Assembly (NCBI RefSeq): GCF_001514285.1
Contig: NZ_KQ949034.1
Coordinates: 1 to 64,000 of the forward strand
Reading direction: 5' to 3'
DNA length: 64,000 bases
Source: Streptomyces sp. DSM 15324
GTDB lineage: Bacteria > Actinomycetota > Actinomycetes > Streptomycetales > Streptomycetaceae
Shown: one piece after another, positions 51,718-61,600 of the stretch
Layout of the letters: every line of letters starts with the position of its first letter
Numbering within the stretch: position 1 is the stretch's first letter
The notes under the pieces: generated by a model
Database searches by the model: none
What the model was told of the DNA's origin: nothing
The model's input: the letters and a program-made list of their open reading frames with translations, nothing else
Made by a program: the position numbers and the translations under genes

Positions 51718-54700
51718 GGTCACTCCGTTTCTCGTCGAGCACGGCGAGGAGCCCGGCCGCGAGGGCGCCCGTGTGGGGCGGGGCGAGCATCGACCAGTGG
51801 TCACCGGGGACCCGCTCCACCCGCAGCCCCCCGCCGTACAGCCCGGCCAGCCGGGACCGCAGCCGGTCCGGACCGTCCGGGGCGAGCCCCTCGGCCGCCG
51901 CGAACAGGACCGCGCGGCAGGGCAGCGGGCGTGGCCGGTGGCGCAGCAGGGCGGTCTGCCGGGCCGCGAACCGCCGCCGCAGCTCCGGCTCCCCGCGCAG
52001 CCGCCGGCCGAGCGGGCCGACGCCGAGGGCGGCCTCGGCCCGGTGCCGCAGACCGGCGCGCAGGAAGTCGGGGGCGAGGCCGACGGGCAGTCCGGCGGTG
52101 TCGGGCACGAAACCGTCCAGGCACAGCAGGACGTCGACGCGCTCGCCGCGCCGGATGAGCTGCCGGGCCAGTTCATGGGCGACGACGGCGCCGTAGGACC
52201 AGCCGCCGAGCGTGTACGGCCCTTCGGGGCGGGCCCGCAGCAGCGCGGTGAGGTGGGCCGCGGCGAGGGCGGCGACCGTGCGCGGGGTGCCCCGGGGGTC
52301 GTCGGCGTCCTCCAGCCCGAGCACCGGCCGGCCGCAGCCGGCGGCGGCGAGGGCGGCGGCGAGGTCCCGGTACGGGAGCGCGGTGCCGACGGCGTCACTG
52401 ACCAGGAACAGCGGGCGCTCACCGGGCCGCCCCTCCGCGAGGGTGGCGACTCCGGGCACGGGGGGCGCCTCGGCGGCGGTGCCCGCGGTGACGGCCGCCA
52501 CGAGGTCTCCGAAGGTGGACCGGCGGGAGAAGTCGGTGACGGACAGGGCATGACCGGTGCGCTCCCGGACGGCGGACATCAGGCCCACGGCCATCAGCGA
52601 CTCGCCACCCAGCACGAAGAAGTCGTCCTCGTCACGGGCCTCGGGGGCACCGAGGGTGCGGCACCAGAGGTCGGCGAGCAGGGGACGGAGACCTTGGCCG
52701 ACGCCCGGCGGGGAGCCGGGGGCGTGCGGGGCCGAAGCGGGCGCCGGGGTGGGCGCGGGGGCGGATACCGGTGCCGGGGCGGCTACCGCTGCCGCGGGGC
52801 GCGCGGACGCCCCCGCCTCCGCCCCCGCCGACAGCCGCTGCCCCTGTCCCTGCCCCCGCGGGTCCTCCCCCTGGAACCGGTACCCGGGCAGCGAGATCCG
52901 CTCCGCCCCCGGTCCGGCCGGCTCCAGCACGTCGTCGAGCGCGCGGTCGGCGCCCAGTTCCCACAGGGTGGCGAGCGCCGCCAGCAGGGCGTCCTCGGCG
53001 GGTTCGCCGGGCCGTCCGGTCAGGCGTACGGCGGTGAAGGCGGCGGCGTCCCAGCCGGCGCTGCGGCGCAGTCCGCCGAGCATGGAGCTGCCGGGCCCGA
53101 GTTCGACGTACGTCGTGCAGCCGGCGGCGAGGAGGCTGTCCATGGCGCGGGCGAGCAGGACGGGGCTGCGGAGCTGGGTGGCCCAGTAGTCGGGCCGGGT
53201 CACCAGGTCCGGGTCGGCGCGGTCGCCGGTGGTGTTGGAGATCAAGGGCAGCCGGGGCGGGCGGGCGGGCACCGACGACAGGTGGGTCCGCACCGCCTCG
53301 GCTGCCGGTTCCATGGCCTTCGAGTGGAAGGCGCGCCGGGTGTGCACCGGCGTGATCGGCAGGCCCGCCAGTGCGGGGCCCGCCAGCAGGTCCGTCAGGG
53401 AGTCCCCGGGTCCGGACAGCACGACGGTCCCCGGGCCCTCCACGGCGACGGTGACCTCGCCGCCGGCGGGGAGCCGGGCGGCGATCTCCCGGGCGTCGCC
53501 GGTGACGCCGACCATGCGGCCGGGCTCGGTGTCCGCCATGGCGCGGGCCCGCAGGTGCACCACGTCGGCGGCGTCCTGCGGGGACCAGACCCCGGCGAGG
53601 GCGGCGGCCGTGTACTCGCCGACGCTGTGCCCGAGCAGCGCGGCGGGCCGCACGCCCCACTCCTTGAGCTGGCTGCCGAAGGCGTGCCCGAGGGCCAGCA
53701 GGGCGAGCTGCTGGTGCACGGTGTCCGCGAACCAGTCCTCGCCGGCGCCCGCCCCGGGGTCGACGGCGGGGGTCAGATCGATCCCGTGGGCGTCCCGCAC
53801 GTGCGCGGCGATGGTGTCGAAGGCGGTCCGGAAGCCGGGGAGCGCGCGGTGCGCGGCGGCGCCGGCGGCGTGCCGCAGGGTGCCCTGGCCGGGGAGGAGG
53901 AAGGCGACCTTGCCGAGCCTGCGCGGCCGGGCGCCCGCGTCCCGGCCCGCCTCGCGCCCGGCGACCGAGCGCAGCAGCCGCACCGCCTGCTCGGTGTCCC
54001 CCGCCACGACGGCCGCCCGGTGCTTGTACCTCCGCCGCGCGGCGAGCGTCCGGGAGGCCTGGGCGACGGTCGGAGCGGCCACGGCCGGCCCACCGGCCGG
54101 CTGGGCTCCGGACGGGCCGAGGGTGTCGGCGAGGAGGCCGGCCAGTTCGCCCAGTGCCCGCGGTGCCGCCGCCGAGAGCAACAGCGGGCGTGGTCCGGGG
54201 CGGACGGGCCGGGGGGTGGTGCGGGGGGTGGTGCGGGGGGCGGCGGTGAGGACGACGTGGGCGTTGGTGCCGCCGACGCCGAAGGAGCTGACGGCGGCGG
54301 CGCGGGGCGCCTGCCAGGGCTCGGCCCGGTCCACGATCCGGAACGGCGAACCGTCCAGTTCCAGCAGCGGGTTGGGCCGGGTGTAGTGGGCCGTGGGCAC
54401 CAGCCGGCCGCGTTCCAGCATCAGCGCGGTCTTGATCAGCCCGGCGACCCCGGAGGCCGCGCCGGTGTGCCCGATGTTGCCCTTGACGGCACCGAGGGCG
54501 CACCGCGTACGGCCCGGCGCCGGGCGGCCGAAGACCTCGGTGAGCGCCTGGACCTCCACCGGGTCGCCGAGCCGGGTCGCGGTGCCGTGGGCCTCGATGT
54601 AGTCGAGGTCGGCGGGGTCGATGCCCGCCACGGTCTGCGCGGCGCGGATCACCTCGCTCTGCCCGGCCGGGGAGGGCGCGGTGAAGGCCATCTTGTCGGA

Positions 54701-55504
54701 GCCGTCGTTGTTGACGGCGCTGCCGGTGATCACGGCGGCGATCCGGTCGCCGTCGCGCAGCGCGTCCGCGAGCCGTTTGAGGACGACCACGGCGACCCCT
54801 TCGCTCGGGACCGTGCCCGCCGCGTGCTCGTCGAAGGGCCGGCAGCGGCCGTCGGGCGAGAGGATGCCGCCGGGCTCGAAGAGGTAGCCCCACTCGCCGT
54901 CGGGCATCACGGTGACACCGCCCGCGAGCGCCGCGTCGCACTCGCCGCCGAGGAGGGCGCGTACGGCGAGGTGGGTGGCGGTGAGCGAGGTGGAGCAGGC
55001 GGTCTGCACGGTGAGCGCGGGGCCGCGCAGCCCGAGTTTGTAGGCGGCGCGGGTGGCGAGGAAGTCCTTCTCCCGGCCGATGTAGCGGGCGAGTTCGCCC
55101 AGGTCGGGGCCGAGGTGCTCGCCCACCCGGTCGGCACCGGCGTACACCCCGACGCGCCCGGGGAAACGGGTCGGGTCGAGTCCGGCGTCGTCGAAGGCGG
55201 TGACCGCGGCCTCCAGGAACACCCGCTGCTGCGGGTCGGTGGCGGCGGCCTCGGCGCGGCTGTAGGAGAAGTAGGCGTGGTCGAAGCGGCGGGAACCGGC
55301 GATCACGCCCATCGCGGGCACGAAGTTCTCCCGGCGGACGTACGCCGGGTCGGCGCCGCGCGCGATCAGCTCGTCCGGTGCGGGGCGGCTGATGCCGTCG
55401 GCTCCGGCACCGAGCAGCGCCCAGTACCGTTCCACGTCCTCGGCCCCGGGCAGCCGGCAGGCCATGCCGACGACGGCCACCGCGCCCTGTGCTGCGCTCG
55501 GCAC
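51710..55504 (-). CDS. Type I PKS: KS-AT-ACP-TE
   Basis: A 1264-residue single-module PKS with off-loading domain. The KS (~10-430) has Cys in TACSTS (~170), HGTATRLGDP and KGNIGHTGAASG. The AT (~530-830) has GHSVGEYTAA and RAFHS, favouring malonyl-CoA. The ACP (~965-1030) has LGGESLMAV, and the TE (~1050-1264) has GGWSYGAVVAHEL. No KR, DH, ER or MT is present, so a beta-keto unit should form and be released by the TE as acid or ring. The GTG 55504 start is 2 bp after P450-B. Confidence 0.94.
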   Translation of the reverse strand: MPSAAQGAVAVVGMACRLPGAEDVERYWALLGAGADGISRPAPDELIARGADPAYVRRENFVPAMGVIAGSRRFDHAYFSYSRAEAAATDPQQRVFLEAAVTAFDDAGLDPTRFPGRVGVYAGADRVGEHLGPDLGELARYIGREKDFLATRAAYKLGLRGPALTVQTACSTSLTATHLAVRALLGGECDAALAGGVTVMPDGEWGYLFEPGGILSPDGRCRPFDEHAAGTVPSEGVAVVVLKRLADALRDGDRIAAVITGSAVNNDGSDKMAFTAPSPAGQSEVIRAAQTVAGIDPADLDYIEAHGTATRLGDPVEVQALTEVFGRPAPGRTRCALGAVKGNIGHTGAASGVAGLIKTALMLERGRLVPTAHYTRPNPLLELDGSPFRIVDRAEPWQAPRAAAVSSFGVGGTNAHVVLTAAPRTTPRTTPRPVRPGPRPLLLSAAAPRALGELAGLLADTLGPSGAQPAGGPAVAAPTVAQASRTLAARRRYKHRAAVVAGDTEQAVRLLRSVAGREAGRDAGARPRRLGKVAFLLPGQGTLRHAAGAAAHRALPGFRTAFDTIAAHVRDAHGIDLTPAVDPGAGAGEDWFADTVHQQLALLALGHAFGSQLKEWGVRPAALLGHSVGEYTAAALAGVWSPQDAADVVHLRARAMADTEPGRMVGVTGDAREIAARLPAGGEVTVAVEGPGTVVLSGPGDSLTDLLAGPALAGLPITPVHTRRAFHSKAMEPAAEAVRTHLSSVPARPPRLPLISNTTGDRADPDLVTRPDYWATQLRSPVLLARAMDSLLAAGCTTYVELGPGSSMLGGLRRSAGWDAAAFTAVRLTGRPGEPAEDALLAALATLWELGADRALDDVLEPAGPGAERISLPGYRFQGEDPRGQGQGQRLSAGAEAGASARPAAAVAAPAPVSAPAPTPAPASAPHAPGSPPGVGQGLRPLLADLWCRTLGAPEARDEDDFFVLGGESLMAVGLMSAVRERTGHALSVTDFSRRSTFGDLVAAVTAGTAAEAPPVPGVATLAEGRPGERPLFLVSDAVGTALPYRDLAAALAAAGCGRPVLGLEDADDPRGTPRTVAALAAAHLTALLRARPEGPYTLGGWSYGAVVAHELARQLIRRGERVDVLLCLDGFVPDTAGLPVGLAPDFLRAGLRHRAEAALGVGPLGRRLRGEPELRRRFAARQTALLRHRPRPLPCRAVLFAAAEGLAPDGPDRLRSRLAGLYGGGLRVERVPGDHWSMLAPPHTGALAAGLLAVLDEKRSDHG

Positions 55505-55506
55505 GC

Positions 55507-56598
55507 TCAGACCCCCAGCTCGACGTAGAGGTGGTCGAGGCCCACGTACGACAGGTTGGGGCCCCACTCGGGGGTCTCGGCGGCGAGCCGGGCGTCCGGG
55601 AAGCGGGCGGCGAAGCGGCGCAGCAGGACGGCGGCCTCCAGGCGGGCCAGGGGCGCGCCCACGCAGTAGTGCGGGCCGAAGCCGAAGACGAGGTGCTGGT
55701 CGCCGGTGACGGGGCAGGCGCCGCCGCCCGGCTCGTCCAGCAGCGCCTCGCCGGTGAGGCTCACCAGCACCAGGTCGCCGGCGCGCATCGACTCCCCGGC
55801 GAGCTCCTGGTCGTACGCCACGACCCGGCCCAGGTGCCTGAGCGGCGGCCGGCGTCGCAGCACCCGTTCGACGAACTCCTCGGCCGCGCCGGGCCGTTGC
55901 GCCCGTACGGCGTCCCAGACGGCCGGCTCGGCCAGGGCGTCCATGACGGTCGACGCGAGGAGCGAGGAGGTGGTCTCCAGACCGCCGAAGAGGTTCATCG
56001 CCCAGGTCGCGGTGGTGCGGGCGCGGTCCTCGGGGGTCTCCTGCGGGAAGGACTTGGGGGCGTCGGCGCGCGCGAGCGCCTCGGTCATCTCCTCCATCGT
56101 GCGGTGGGCCTCGGCCGCGTGGTCGCGGCGGTACATGGCGCCGATGAACAGCGACAGGGTGCGCGCCCAGCGGTGCAGGGTCTGAGGAGATTCGGCGATC
56201 CCGACGACGTGCGCCATCACACGGCCGGAGATCCCGTCGGCGACGGCCGGGACGACGTCGTACGGCGGGCCCGCGGCCAGCGCGTCCAGGCACGCGTCGG
56301 TGATCTCCTCGACGCGGGGCGCGAGGGAGCGGACGTAGGAGGCGGACAGCAGGCGCTGCACGGGGCGGCGCAGCGCGGTGTGCTCGGGCGCGTCGGTCTG
56401 CACGAACCAGAGCCGCAGGAACTCGGTGAGCTCGCGGTACTCCTCGCGGGCCGCCTCGGTCATGTAGAGCTGGAAGGAGCGCTCGAACGTCCCGGATGTG
56501 AAGCCGGGGTGGTGGAGGACCTGCCGGGCGAGCCGCGGGTCGGCGACCACCCAGCAGTCGAGGTCCTCGTCCCACGCGAGCGGGGGTGTGGCGTTCAC
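55507..56598 (-). CDS. Cytochrome P450 (P450-B) lacking ExxR
   Basis: A 363-residue P450. The I-helix has FGGLETT and the heme loop is FGFGPHYCVGAPLARLE, both normal. The K-helix reads VERVLRRRPP, so the nearly invariant ExxR Glu seems replaced by Arg (RVLR). Loss of ExxR is known for the Streptomyces CYP157 family, so the protein may still fold. It is short at the N-terminus. GTG 56598 overlaps the upstream NRPS stop by 4 bp. A role on the peptide chain, for example hydroxylation of the Val residue, is a guess. Confidence 0.9.
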   Translation of the reverse strand: MNATPPLAWDEDLDCWVVADPRLARQVLHHPGFTSGTFERSFQLYMTEAAREEYRELTEFLRLWFVQTDAPEHTALRRPVQRLLSASYVRSLAPRVEEITDACLDALAAGPPYDVVPAVADGISGRVMAHVVGIAESPQTLHRWARTLSLFIGAMYRRDHAAEAHRTMEEMTEALARADAPKSFPQETPEDRARTTATWAMNLFGGLETTSSLLASTVMDALAEPAVWDAVRAQRPGAAEEFVERVLRRRPPLRHLGRVVAYDQELAGESMRAGDLVLVSLTGEALLDEPGGGACPVTGDQHLVFGFGPHYCVGAPLARLEAAVLLRRFAARFPDARLAAETPEWGPNLSYVGLDHLYVELGV

Positions 56599-59500
56599 GC
56601 GCCGCCGGCCTCCTTCTCGACGAGCGCCCTGAGGCCCGCCGGGGTCGGCGAGAGCAGGAAGTCGCGGAGCCGGACGGTCGTGCCGAGGTGCTCCTTGACC
56701 TTGCGCATGAGGCGTACGGCGCCCAGGGAGTTGCCGCCCACCATGAAGAAGTCGGTGTCGGCGTCGATGTCCCCGGCCTCGGCGTCCTCGGCGAGTTCGG
56801 CGAACAGCTCGGCGATCCGCGCGGTCAGGGCCGCCCCGGGGTCGGCGGCGGTCCGCTCGGCCTGTCCGGCGGGGACGGCACGGGCGGCGAGTGCGCGCCG
56901 GTCGACCTTGCCGTTGGCGGTGACGGGGATGCCGTCCACGATCGTCCACAGGGTGGGGACCATGTACGCGGGCAGCTTCCGCTGGAGCAGGGAGCGCAGG
57001 TCGGTGGCGGCGAGGGCGGCGCCCGGCGCCGGGACCACCGCGGCGAGCAGCCGCTTGTCGGCGCTGTCCCCCTCGGTGACCAGCACGACGGCGTCCTGCA
57101 CGGCCGGGTGGCCGCACAGCACGTCGGCGATGGCGCTGAGCTCGACCCGGTAGCCGCGCAGTTTGACCTGGTCGTCGGCGCGGCCGAGGAAGGTCAGCCG
57201 GCCGCGGGAGTCGAGGCGTACGAGGTCGCCGGTGCGGTAGAGCCGCTCGGGGACGTCGGGTGAGAACGTCCCGAAGGAGCGGGCCGTCTCGTCGGGGTCG
57301 CCGAGGTAGCCGTCGGCGAGGCCCTCGCCCGCCGCGTACAGCTCGCCGACCGCGCCGGGCGGCAGCAGCCTGCGGCGGGCGTCCAGGACGTACACGCGCG
57401 TGCCGGGCACGGGTCGGCCGATGGGCAGCGGGCCGTCGACCTCGTCGGGCGAGGAGACGGAGTGGGTGGTGGTGAAGGTGGTGTTCTCGGTGGGGCCGTA
57501 GCCGTTGGTGACGACGAGGCCGGGATGGCGGGCGAGGGCGCGGGCGGTGTGCTCGTGCGGGACGACGTCCCCGCCGGTCAGCAGCTGCCCGAGGCCGCCG
57601 AGCGCGTCGGGGGCGAACTCCTCCACGAGCCGGAACAGCCCGGCCGTCAGCCAGGCGACGGTGATCTCGCGCTCGCGCAGGAACGCCCCGAGTTCGGTGG
57701 GCGAGGCGAGGCCCGCCGGGTGCACCTCCAGGGCGGTGCCGGTGAGCAGGGCGCCCCACACCTCCAGGGTGGAGGCGTCGAAGGCGAGCGGCGACAGCCG
57801 CAGCATCCGCTCCCCGGGGCCGAGCCGGACGAAGTCGGCCTCGTGCACCAGCCGGATCACGGCCCGGTGCGGCACGGCGACGCCCTTGGGCTCCCCGGTG
57901 GAACCGGAGGTGAAGGCGACGTAGGCCACGCGGGAGGGGTCCTCGGGGGCCGGTTCGGGGGCGTCGGGCGCGGGCTTCCACGCGGGTTCCCAGACCGCCA
58001 CCGGTTCGGCGCCGAGGCCGCGGAAGCGGGCGGCCGCCTCGCCGTCCGGCGGGCCGACCAGCGCGGCGGAGGGTGCGGCGCGGGTCACGATCCTCGCCAG
58101 ATGGGCGTCGGTGGCGCTCTGTTCGACCCCGACGTAGGCGGCGCCCGCCCAGAGCACGCCGAGGACGGCGACGGCCTCGGCGACCGAGCGGTCCACGCCG
58201 ACCAGCACCCGGTCCCCGGCGCGGACCCCGGCGGCGCGCAGCAGCCGCGCCTGTTCGCCGGCCGCGGCGGCGAGTTGGGCGTAGGTGAGGGCGGCCGTGG
58301 CGTCCCGTACGGCGACGGCGTCGGGGGTGCGGGCGGCGGCCGCGCGGAACAGGGCGTCGAGGGAGGTGCCGGGGAAGTCGGCACGGGTGGCGTTGAGGGC
58401 GGTGAGCCGGGCGCGGCCGTCGGCGGAGAGGCAGCGCACGTCCTCCAGCCGGGCCGCGTGCCCGGTGGCGAGTTCCTCGGCGCCGGCCAGGAAGTCGGCG
58501 ACGAAGGCACGGGTCTCGGTCTCGGTCCACACGGCGGTGGCGTACTCGACGTGGCCCGCGTAGGCGGGGTCGGAGTGCCCGATGAGCAGGGTCAGGTCGA
58601 ACTGGGCGCCGCCGCCGTGCCCCTCCTCGACGCGCAGCCGCGCGGTGCCGGCGTCGAGGGTCCGGGGCACGAGCTGGTCGTGCATGCCGAAGCAGACCTG
58701 GACGAGCGGGTGGCAGCCGAGGCTGCGTTCGACGCCGAGCCGGGTGACCAGTTCCTCGAAGGGGAGGTCGCCCGCGTCGATGGCGCGGCCGAGCGAGGTG
58801 TGCACGGAGCGCAGGTAGTCGGCGGGGCTCGCGTCGTCGTCGAGGTCGACGCGGACCGGTACGAGGTTGCCCGCGACGGCGATCAGCCGGTCCAGCCCGG
58901 CGCTCTGCCGGCCGAGCAGCGGCACGCCGACGAGCAGGCTGCGCGTCCCGGTGCGGCGGCCGAGGGCGAGGGCGAACGCGCCGAGCAGGAAGGCGTACGG
59001 GGTGACGCCGAGCGCGCGGGCCCGCTCGGTGACGGCGGCGGACAGGGCCGGTCCGAGGTCGAGGCCGGTGCGTTCGCCGGTGGCGTCCTGGAGGGCGGGG
59101 CGCGGCCGGTCGGCGGGGAGTTCCAGGGTGGTGGGCGCCCCGTCGAGGTACTCCTTCCAGAACTCGGCCTGGGTGTCCCACACGCCCCGGGCGCGCAGGC
59201 TCTCCTGGCGGTCCGTCAGCAGCCGTACCGGCGGGGCCTCGCCGTCGTCGGGTTCCGGCCCGGTGCCGGTGAGCGCGGCGTGCCGGGCGGACAGCTCGCG
59301 CAGCAGCAGACCGACCGCACGGCCGTCGAGCACCATGTGGTGCGCGGCGAGCACGATCGCGTCCCGGCCCGCGGGGTGCGTGAAGTGCAGCAGCCGCCAG
59401 GCGGGCGCGGCGGACAGGTCGAACGGTCGGCGGCCCTGCGCGGCGCCCTCGCGGCGCACGAACGCCTCGAACTCCTCGGCCGGTCCCTCGTGCGCGATCT

Positions 59501-60014
59501 CCGTCGGCTGGGGGGCGTGCTCCGCCAGCAGTTCCCGTACGACGGCGTCCTCGCCGTCGCCCGCGCTCTCCCGGAAGACCGTGCGCAGGCCCTCGTGGCG
59601 GGCGGCGGTCTCGGCGAGCGCCTTGGCGAGGGCGCCGCGGTCGATCCGGCCGCCGTCCTCGGTGAACGCGGTGAAGACGAGGTTGTACGGCGAGCCGCCG
59701 GCCACCCGCTCGATGAGCCACATCCCGCGCTGGGCGGGTGAGAGGGCTCCGTCGTCGTCCCGTCGGGGGGTGTCGTGGGCGGCCTCGGCGGGCTGTCCGG
59801 CCCGCGCCTCGGCGAGCACCTCGGCGAGCGGGCGCCCGCCGAGGAGGTCGAGCACGGGGATGCGCAGGCCGAGCCGTTCCTGGGCGAGGGCGGCCAGGCG
59901 CATGGCCCGCAACGAGTCACCGCCGAGGGAGAGGAACGTCTCGGTGGCGAAGCTCGCCGGGTCCGCCCCGTCGCCGAGGACGGAGACGGCCAGCGCTTCG
60001 CGGGCCGACGCCAT
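56595..60014 (-). CDS. NRPS: PCP-C-A (Val-like)-PCP
   Basis: A 1139-residue NRPS. An N-terminal PCP (LSLGGDSLRAM, Ser34) has no A domain of its own. The C domain (~90-530) has an intact AHHMVLDG. The A domain (~550-1050) has FTSGSTGEPKGVA, YRTGDL and IPVTANGKVD. Pocket residues aligned to GrsA read DALWLGGTFK, close to the valine code DAFWIGGTFK. A second PCP (FFMVGGNSLGAV) ends it. ATG 60014 overlaps the previous stop. It should join the unit carried on the first PCP to Val. Confidence 0.95.
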   Translation of the reverse strand: MASAREALAVSVLGDGADPASFATETFLSLGGDSLRAMRLAALAQERLGLRIPVLDLLGGRPLAEVLAEARAGQPAEAAHDTPRRDDDGALSPAQRGMWLIERVAGGSPYNLVFTAFTEDGGRIDRGALAKALAETAARHEGLRTVFRESAGDGEDAVVRELLAEHAPQPTEIAHEGPAEEFEAFVRREGAAQGRRPFDLSAAPAWRLLHFTHPAGRDAIVLAAHHMVLDGRAVGLLLRELSARHAALTGTGPEPDDGEAPPVRLLTDRQESLRARGVWDTQAEFWKEYLDGAPTTLELPADRPRPALQDATGERTGLDLGPALSAAVTERARALGVTPYAFLLGAFALALGRRTGTRSLLVGVPLLGRQSAGLDRLIAVAGNLVPVRVDLDDDASPADYLRSVHTSLGRAIDAGDLPFEELVTRLGVERSLGCHPLVQVCFGMHDQLVPRTLDAGTARLRVEEGHGGGAQFDLTLLIGHSDPAYAGHVEYATAVWTETETRAFVADFLAGAEELATGHAARLEDVRCLSADGRARLTALNATRADFPGTSLDALFRAAAARTPDAVAVRDATAALTYAQLAAAAGEQARLLRAAGVRAGDRVLVGVDRSVAEAVAVLGVLWAGAAYVGVEQSATDAHLARIVTRAAPSAALVGPPDGEAAARFRGLGAEPVAVWEPAWKPAPDAPEPAPEDPSRVAYVAFTSGSTGEPKGVAVPHRAVIRLVHEADFVRLGPGERMLRLSPLAFDASTLEVWGALLTGTALEVHPAGLASPTELGAFLREREITVAWLTAGLFRLVEEFAPDALGGLGQLLTGGDVVPHEHTARALARHPGLVVTNGYGPTENTTFTTTHSVSSPDEVDGPLPIGRPVPGTRVYVLDARRRLLPPGAVGELYAAGEGLADGYLGDPDETARSFGTFSPDVPERLYRTGDLVRLDSRGRLTFLGRADDQVKLRGYRVELSAIADVLCGHPAVQDAVVLVTEGDSADKRLLAAVVPAPGAALAATDLRSLLQRKLPAYMVPTLWTIVDGIPVTANGKVDRRALAARAVPAGQAERTAADPGAALTARIAELFAELAEDAEAGDIDADTDFFMVGGNSLGAVRLMRKVKEHLGTTVRLRDFLLSPTPAGLRALVEKEAGGA

Positions 60015-61600
60015 CAGAGGGCCTCGGCGGGCTTGGCGAGCAGGTCGGCCTGGCCGCCGACCGTGGCGGAGCGGAACAGGTCGATGGTGCGCAGGGTCCG
60101 TCCGGAGGCCTGGCTGAGGCGCTCCACCAGGACCACGAGGAGCAGGGAGTCGCCGCCGGACTCGAAGAAGCTGATGTCGTCGTCGGGGTCGTCGGCGGTG
60201 TCCTCGATGCCGAGGACCTCACGCCACACGGACCGCACGAGGGCGAGCCGCTCCTCCGGGTCGTCCAGGTCGATGGTCCGGGCGGGCTGTTCCAGCACGG
60301 GTTCCTCCGGTGAGGTGGCAAGGTCCGCGGCACTGCGCCGCAGATCCGTCAGGAAGGCGGACACGGCCAGGGGGTCGGTGACGTCCGTCGGGTGGTCGAG
60401 GGAGAGCTCCAGCCGCCGTCCCTCGGCGCCGTCCGTGACCCGGACGAACGCGGCGAGGTCGTACTTGACGTAGAGGGGGTCGAGCGGACGCAGCCGGCCG
60501 GTGACACCGGGGGCGAGCACAGGGGTGTGGGGGGCGTCGTCCAGGTTGAGCAGGACCGGGGTGAGGGGCGGCCAGAGCCGGGTGCGGTCCGGGTTGAGGC
60601 GGGCGGCGAGCGCGTCCAGGGGCACGTCGGCGTCCATGAACGCCTCCATGGCGGCGATCCGGGCGGCGCCGAGCAGTTCCCGCCAGGTGGTGCCGGGCTC
60701 CAGGGTGATCCGCAGCACCACGGTGGTGATGAACATGCCGATCACGTCGCCGGCGTCGGGGTGGTCGCGGCCGGGCCAGGCGAAGGCGATCAGGAAGTCG
60801 CGCTGTCCGCTGTTCCTGGCCAGGGTCGCGGAGAGCAGGGCGACACCGAGCATGAACGTCGTGCAGCCCTCCTCGGCGGCGACCGCCAGGGCCTTCGCCG
60901 TGCGGTCGGCGTCCAGCCGGGTGGTGACGGTGGCGCCGAGCCTTGCGGCCTCCAGGTCGCCGCCGGCGCCGCGCTCGAAGGGCAGGGTCACGTCGACGGG
61001 GGCGCCCTTGAGCCGTTCGACGACCTCGTCGACCTGGGCGGCTATCTCCTCGGGCGGGCGCTCGGCGACGACGGAGGCGGGGTGCGGCGGGTCGCTCAGC
61101 CGCGGCACGGTGCCGGCGAGCCGGGCCCGGTAGACGGTGAAGATCTCTTCGAGGAGCATCGTGCGGGACAGTCCGTCGACGACGATGTGGTGGGAGACGA
61201 GGACCAGCAGGGTGCGCCGGGCGTCGAGCCGTACGACGACGGCCCGGGCGGGTGCGTCGGCGGCCAGGTCGAACGGGGTGCCGCACAGCGTCCGTACGTA
61301 CGCGTCGACCTCGGCCTCGGTGAGCCCCTCGGCCTCGGCGTCCCGCAGCAGGGCCGTGCCGGGCTCGCCGTCGGTGCGGTACTCGACCCGGCGCCCGCGG
61401 AGGTCGAAGCGGAAGCGGGCCCGCAGGGACGGGTGGCGGGCGAGGGTGAGCCGGGCGGCCTCGACGAGGTGCCCGTGGTCCACCTCGCCGGTGAACTCCA
61501 CGACGGACGGCACGAGCTGGGTGGGGCGTTGCAACTCGTCGCGGTCGAGGACCCACAGGCCCTGCTGCATGCGGGTGGCCGGGTACCAAACGGACAACAC
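60014..61600 (-). CDS. NRPS: C-PCP without A domain
   Basis: A 528-residue NRPS protein and first gene of the operon. The C domain (~1-420) has intact SHHIVVDG (~137-143), and the PCP near the end has FFESGGDSLLLVV. No adenylation domain is present, so its carrier must be loaded in trans, possibly by the Thr-type A domain at 44.5-47.1 kb or from outside the window. The position suggests an initiating condensation, perhaps with an acyl group. GTG 61600 has GGGGGAA 6 nt upstream. Confidence 0.93.
   Translation of the reverse strand: MLSVWYPATRMQQGLWVLDRDELQRPTQLVPSVVEFTGEVDHGHLVEAARLTLARHPSLRARFRFDLRGRRVEYRTDGEPGTALLRDAEAEGLTEAEVDAYVRTLCGTPFDLAADAPARAVVVRLDARRTLLVLVSHHIVVDGLSRTMLLEEIFTVYRARLAGTVPRLSDPPHPASVVAERPPEEIAAQVDEVVERLKGAPVDVTLPFERGAGGDLEAARLGATVTTRLDADRTAKALAVAAEEGCTTFMLGVALLSATLARNSGQRDFLIAFAWPGRDHPDAGDVIGMFITTVVLRITLEPGTTWRELLGAARIAAMEAFMDADVPLDALAARLNPDRTRLWPPLTPVLLNLDDAPHTPVLAPGVTGRLRPLDPLYVKYDLAAFVRVTDGAEGRRLELSLDHPTDVTDPLAVSAFLTDLRRSAADLATSPEEPVLEQPARTIDLDDPEERLALVRSVWREVLGIEDTADDPDDDISFFESGGDSLLLVVLVERLSQASGRTLRTIDLFRSATVGGQADLLAKPAEAL

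Noticed and set aside
51599..55528. 1309-residue plus-strand open frame opposite the PKS
   Set aside because: The minus strand carries full KS, AT, ACP and TE motifs. The plus frame is Gly/Ala/Glu shadow sequence.
44458..61600. Known epoxyketone, detoxin/rimosamide or statin-type clusters
   Set aside because: The PKS lacks the methyltransferase or KR those pathways need, and the split C-PCP / PCP-C-A-PCP arrangement with a Thr-type free unit does not fit them as I know them.
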